DNA of 16,563 bases from Hellea sp042093735 (GTDB taxonomy: Bacteria > Pseudomonadota > Alphaproteobacteria > Caulobacterales > Maricaulaceae): NCBI GenBank assembly GCA_042093735.1, contig JBELEM010000015.1, forward strand, positions 1 through 16,563, in the 5' to 3' direction. Of this stretch, positions 15,499-16,563 are shown piece after piece. The position numbers were made by a program, and so were the translations under genes. The notes below the pieces were generated by a model, which saw nothing but the letters and a program-made list of their open reading frames with translations, had not been told where the DNA came from and did not search any database. How positions within the stretch are numbered: position 1 is the first letter of the stretch; each line of letters starts with the position of its first letter.

Positions 15499-16563
15499 TT
15501 ATCCACTAATCTGTGGTTTCATATCCTTTGGGTTTATTCCGGCAATTTTAACTGGTTTTTTCATGGCGTCTCTACGAAAGGGTTCTCCTAACTCTTGATT
15601 TAAGACGCATTCTATAAACGTTGTTATATTCTCTTCCATTTGAAGGCGTACACCCTCCCTTATGGCTTCGGTCAGTTCCGTCATTGTTCTAACTTGCAAT
15701 CCTCTAAGGCCACAGGCTTCAGCTACTTTTGCATATTCAACACCAAGATTAAGTTCAGTTCCAACAAAATTATTATCATACCATAAAGTTGTATTTCTTT
15801 TTTCCGCGCCCCATTGATAATTTCTAAAGATAACTTGTGTAATGGCTGGCCATTCGCCTCGGCCGCACGCAGTCATTTCATTCATAGAAATTCCGAATGC
15901 ACCGTCTCCCGCAAATCCTACGACTGGTACATCTGGTTTAGCAATCTTTGCACCAAGAATAGCGGGTAAGCCATACCCGCAGGGTCCAAACATTCCTGGT
16001 GCAAGGTATTTCCGGCCTTCTTCAAAGTACGGATATGCATTACCGAGCGCACAATTGTTGCCAATATCAGTTGAGATTATAGCATTTTGTGGTAGGCCTG
16101 ATGTGATAGCCCTCCAAGCTGCACGTGGAGACATACGTTCGGGTTCTCGTGTTCTAGCGCTTTCATTCCAATTAGTACCTGGGTCATCATCCTCATGTTC
16201 CATTGATGTCAAAAGCTGAGCCCATCTTGACTTACTTTCAGATATATCAATTTTACGCTCACTTCGGCCGTGATCCCCGGCATTATCGCGTAGCTGTTCA
16301 AGAATTTGTTCGGCAACCACTTTAGCATCCCCTTGAATGCCAACAGTAACCTTTTTTGTTAATCCAATTCGCTCGGCATTAATATCAACTTGAATGATTT
16401 TGGCAGATTGAGGCCAATAATCTATTCCGTACCCGGGCAAGGTAGAAAATGGATTAAGACGCGTTCCTAGTGCAAGCACTACATCGGCTTTTGCGATAAG
16501 TTCCATAGCTGCTTTTGATCCGTTATAACCAAGTGGGCCAACACATAATTCATGCGACCCTGG
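15499..16563 (-). CDS. xsc: Sulfoacetaldehyde acetyltransferase (5' partial)
   Basis: Xsc is a thiamine-diphosphate enzyme that converts sulfoacetaldehyde plus phosphate to sulfite and acetyl phosphate, the desulfonation step for taurine and isethionate. The frame is open to the window edge, so the N-terminal part is missing: 354 residues are visible of a protein usually near 590-600. Visible features: the central domain start (PGSHELCVGPLGYNGSKAAM) and a LALGTRLNPF strand. In the C-terminal TPP domain, GFAGDGAFGISMNE is at about 216-229 and NYQWGAEKRNTTLWYDNN at about 248-265. The Xsc-typical ending is FRRDAMKKPVKIAGINP. The EKRNTTLWYDNNFVGTELN segment and the C-terminal FRRDAMKKP separate it from acetolactate synthases. 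It is the first visible gene of the operon; upstream regulatory or aldehyde-forming genes would lie beyond the right edge. Confidence 0.95.
   Translation of the reverse strand, partial: PGSHELCVGPLGYNGSKAAMELIAKADVVLALGTRLNPFSTLPGYGIDYWPQSAKIIQVDINAERIGLTKKVTVGIQGDAKVVAEQILEQLRDNAGDHGRSERKIDISESKSRWAQLLTSMEHEDDDPGTNWNESARTREPERMSPRAAWRAITSGLPQNAIISTDIGNNCALGNAYPYFEEGRKYLAPGMFGPCGYGLPAILGAKIAKPDVPVVGFAGDGAFGISMNEMTACGRGEWPAITQVIFRNYQWGAEKRNTTLWYDNNFVGTELNLGVEYAKVAEACGLRGLQVRTMTELTEAIREGVRLQMEENITTFIECVLNQELGEPFRRDAMKKPVKIAGINPKDMKPQISG

Overview
The window looks like a piece of a low-to-moderate GC, probably marine, proteobacterial chromosome. An alphaproteobacterium is my best guess, because it has a sulfoacetaldehyde module (xsc-pta-exporter), an aerobic-type fused indolepyruvate ferredoxin oxidoreductase, and large secreted M14 and M19 peptidases. 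No ribosomal or other taxonomic marker is present, so this is inference. I saw no mobile element, CRISPR array, tRNA or rRNA.

Layout from left to right. (1) 1-474 is the 3' part of an XRE-cupin regulator. It is followed by a 403-bp gap holding a doubtful small basic ORF on the minus strand. (2) 878-5059, plus strand: a 935-residue lipoprotein with an EF-hand-like loop near its N-terminus and a Calx-beta-like C-terminus, then an exported M19 dipeptidase-like protein with two altered metal ligands. (3) 5103-7769, minus strand: an exported M14 zinc carboxypeptidase fused to a GATase-like domain, convergent with the M19 gene. (4) 7940-9517, plus strand: a Rieske ring-hydroxylating oxygenase alpha subunit and a VOC-fold protein, divergent from the M14 gene. 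(5) 9568-13032, minus strand: fused indolepyruvate ferredoxin oxidoreductase. (6) 13033-13466: a very AT-rich spacer. (7) 13467-16563, minus strand: a tight operon read xsc > pta > yeiH-type exporter, with xsc running off the right edge.

How the genes fit together. The clearest functional unit is the sulfonate module. Xsc turns sulfoacetaldehyde plus phosphate into sulfite and acetyl phosphate, Pta converts acetyl phosphate to acetyl-CoA, and the UPF0324/YeiH-family membrane protein probably exports the sulfite or sulfate. Genes that make sulfoacetaldehyde (from taurine, isethionate or similar) would be expected beyond the right edge. The left half is an envelope and peptide-scavenging region: a surface lipoprotein and two exported peptidases. 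The middle holds oxidative and 2-oxoacid catabolic enzymes of unknown substrate. No wholly new system is evident. The most unusual details are the substituted metal ligands of the M19 protein, the orphan Rieske oxygenase with a glutamate at the bridging position, and a perfect -35 hexamer placed so that the lipoprotein mRNA could be leaderless.
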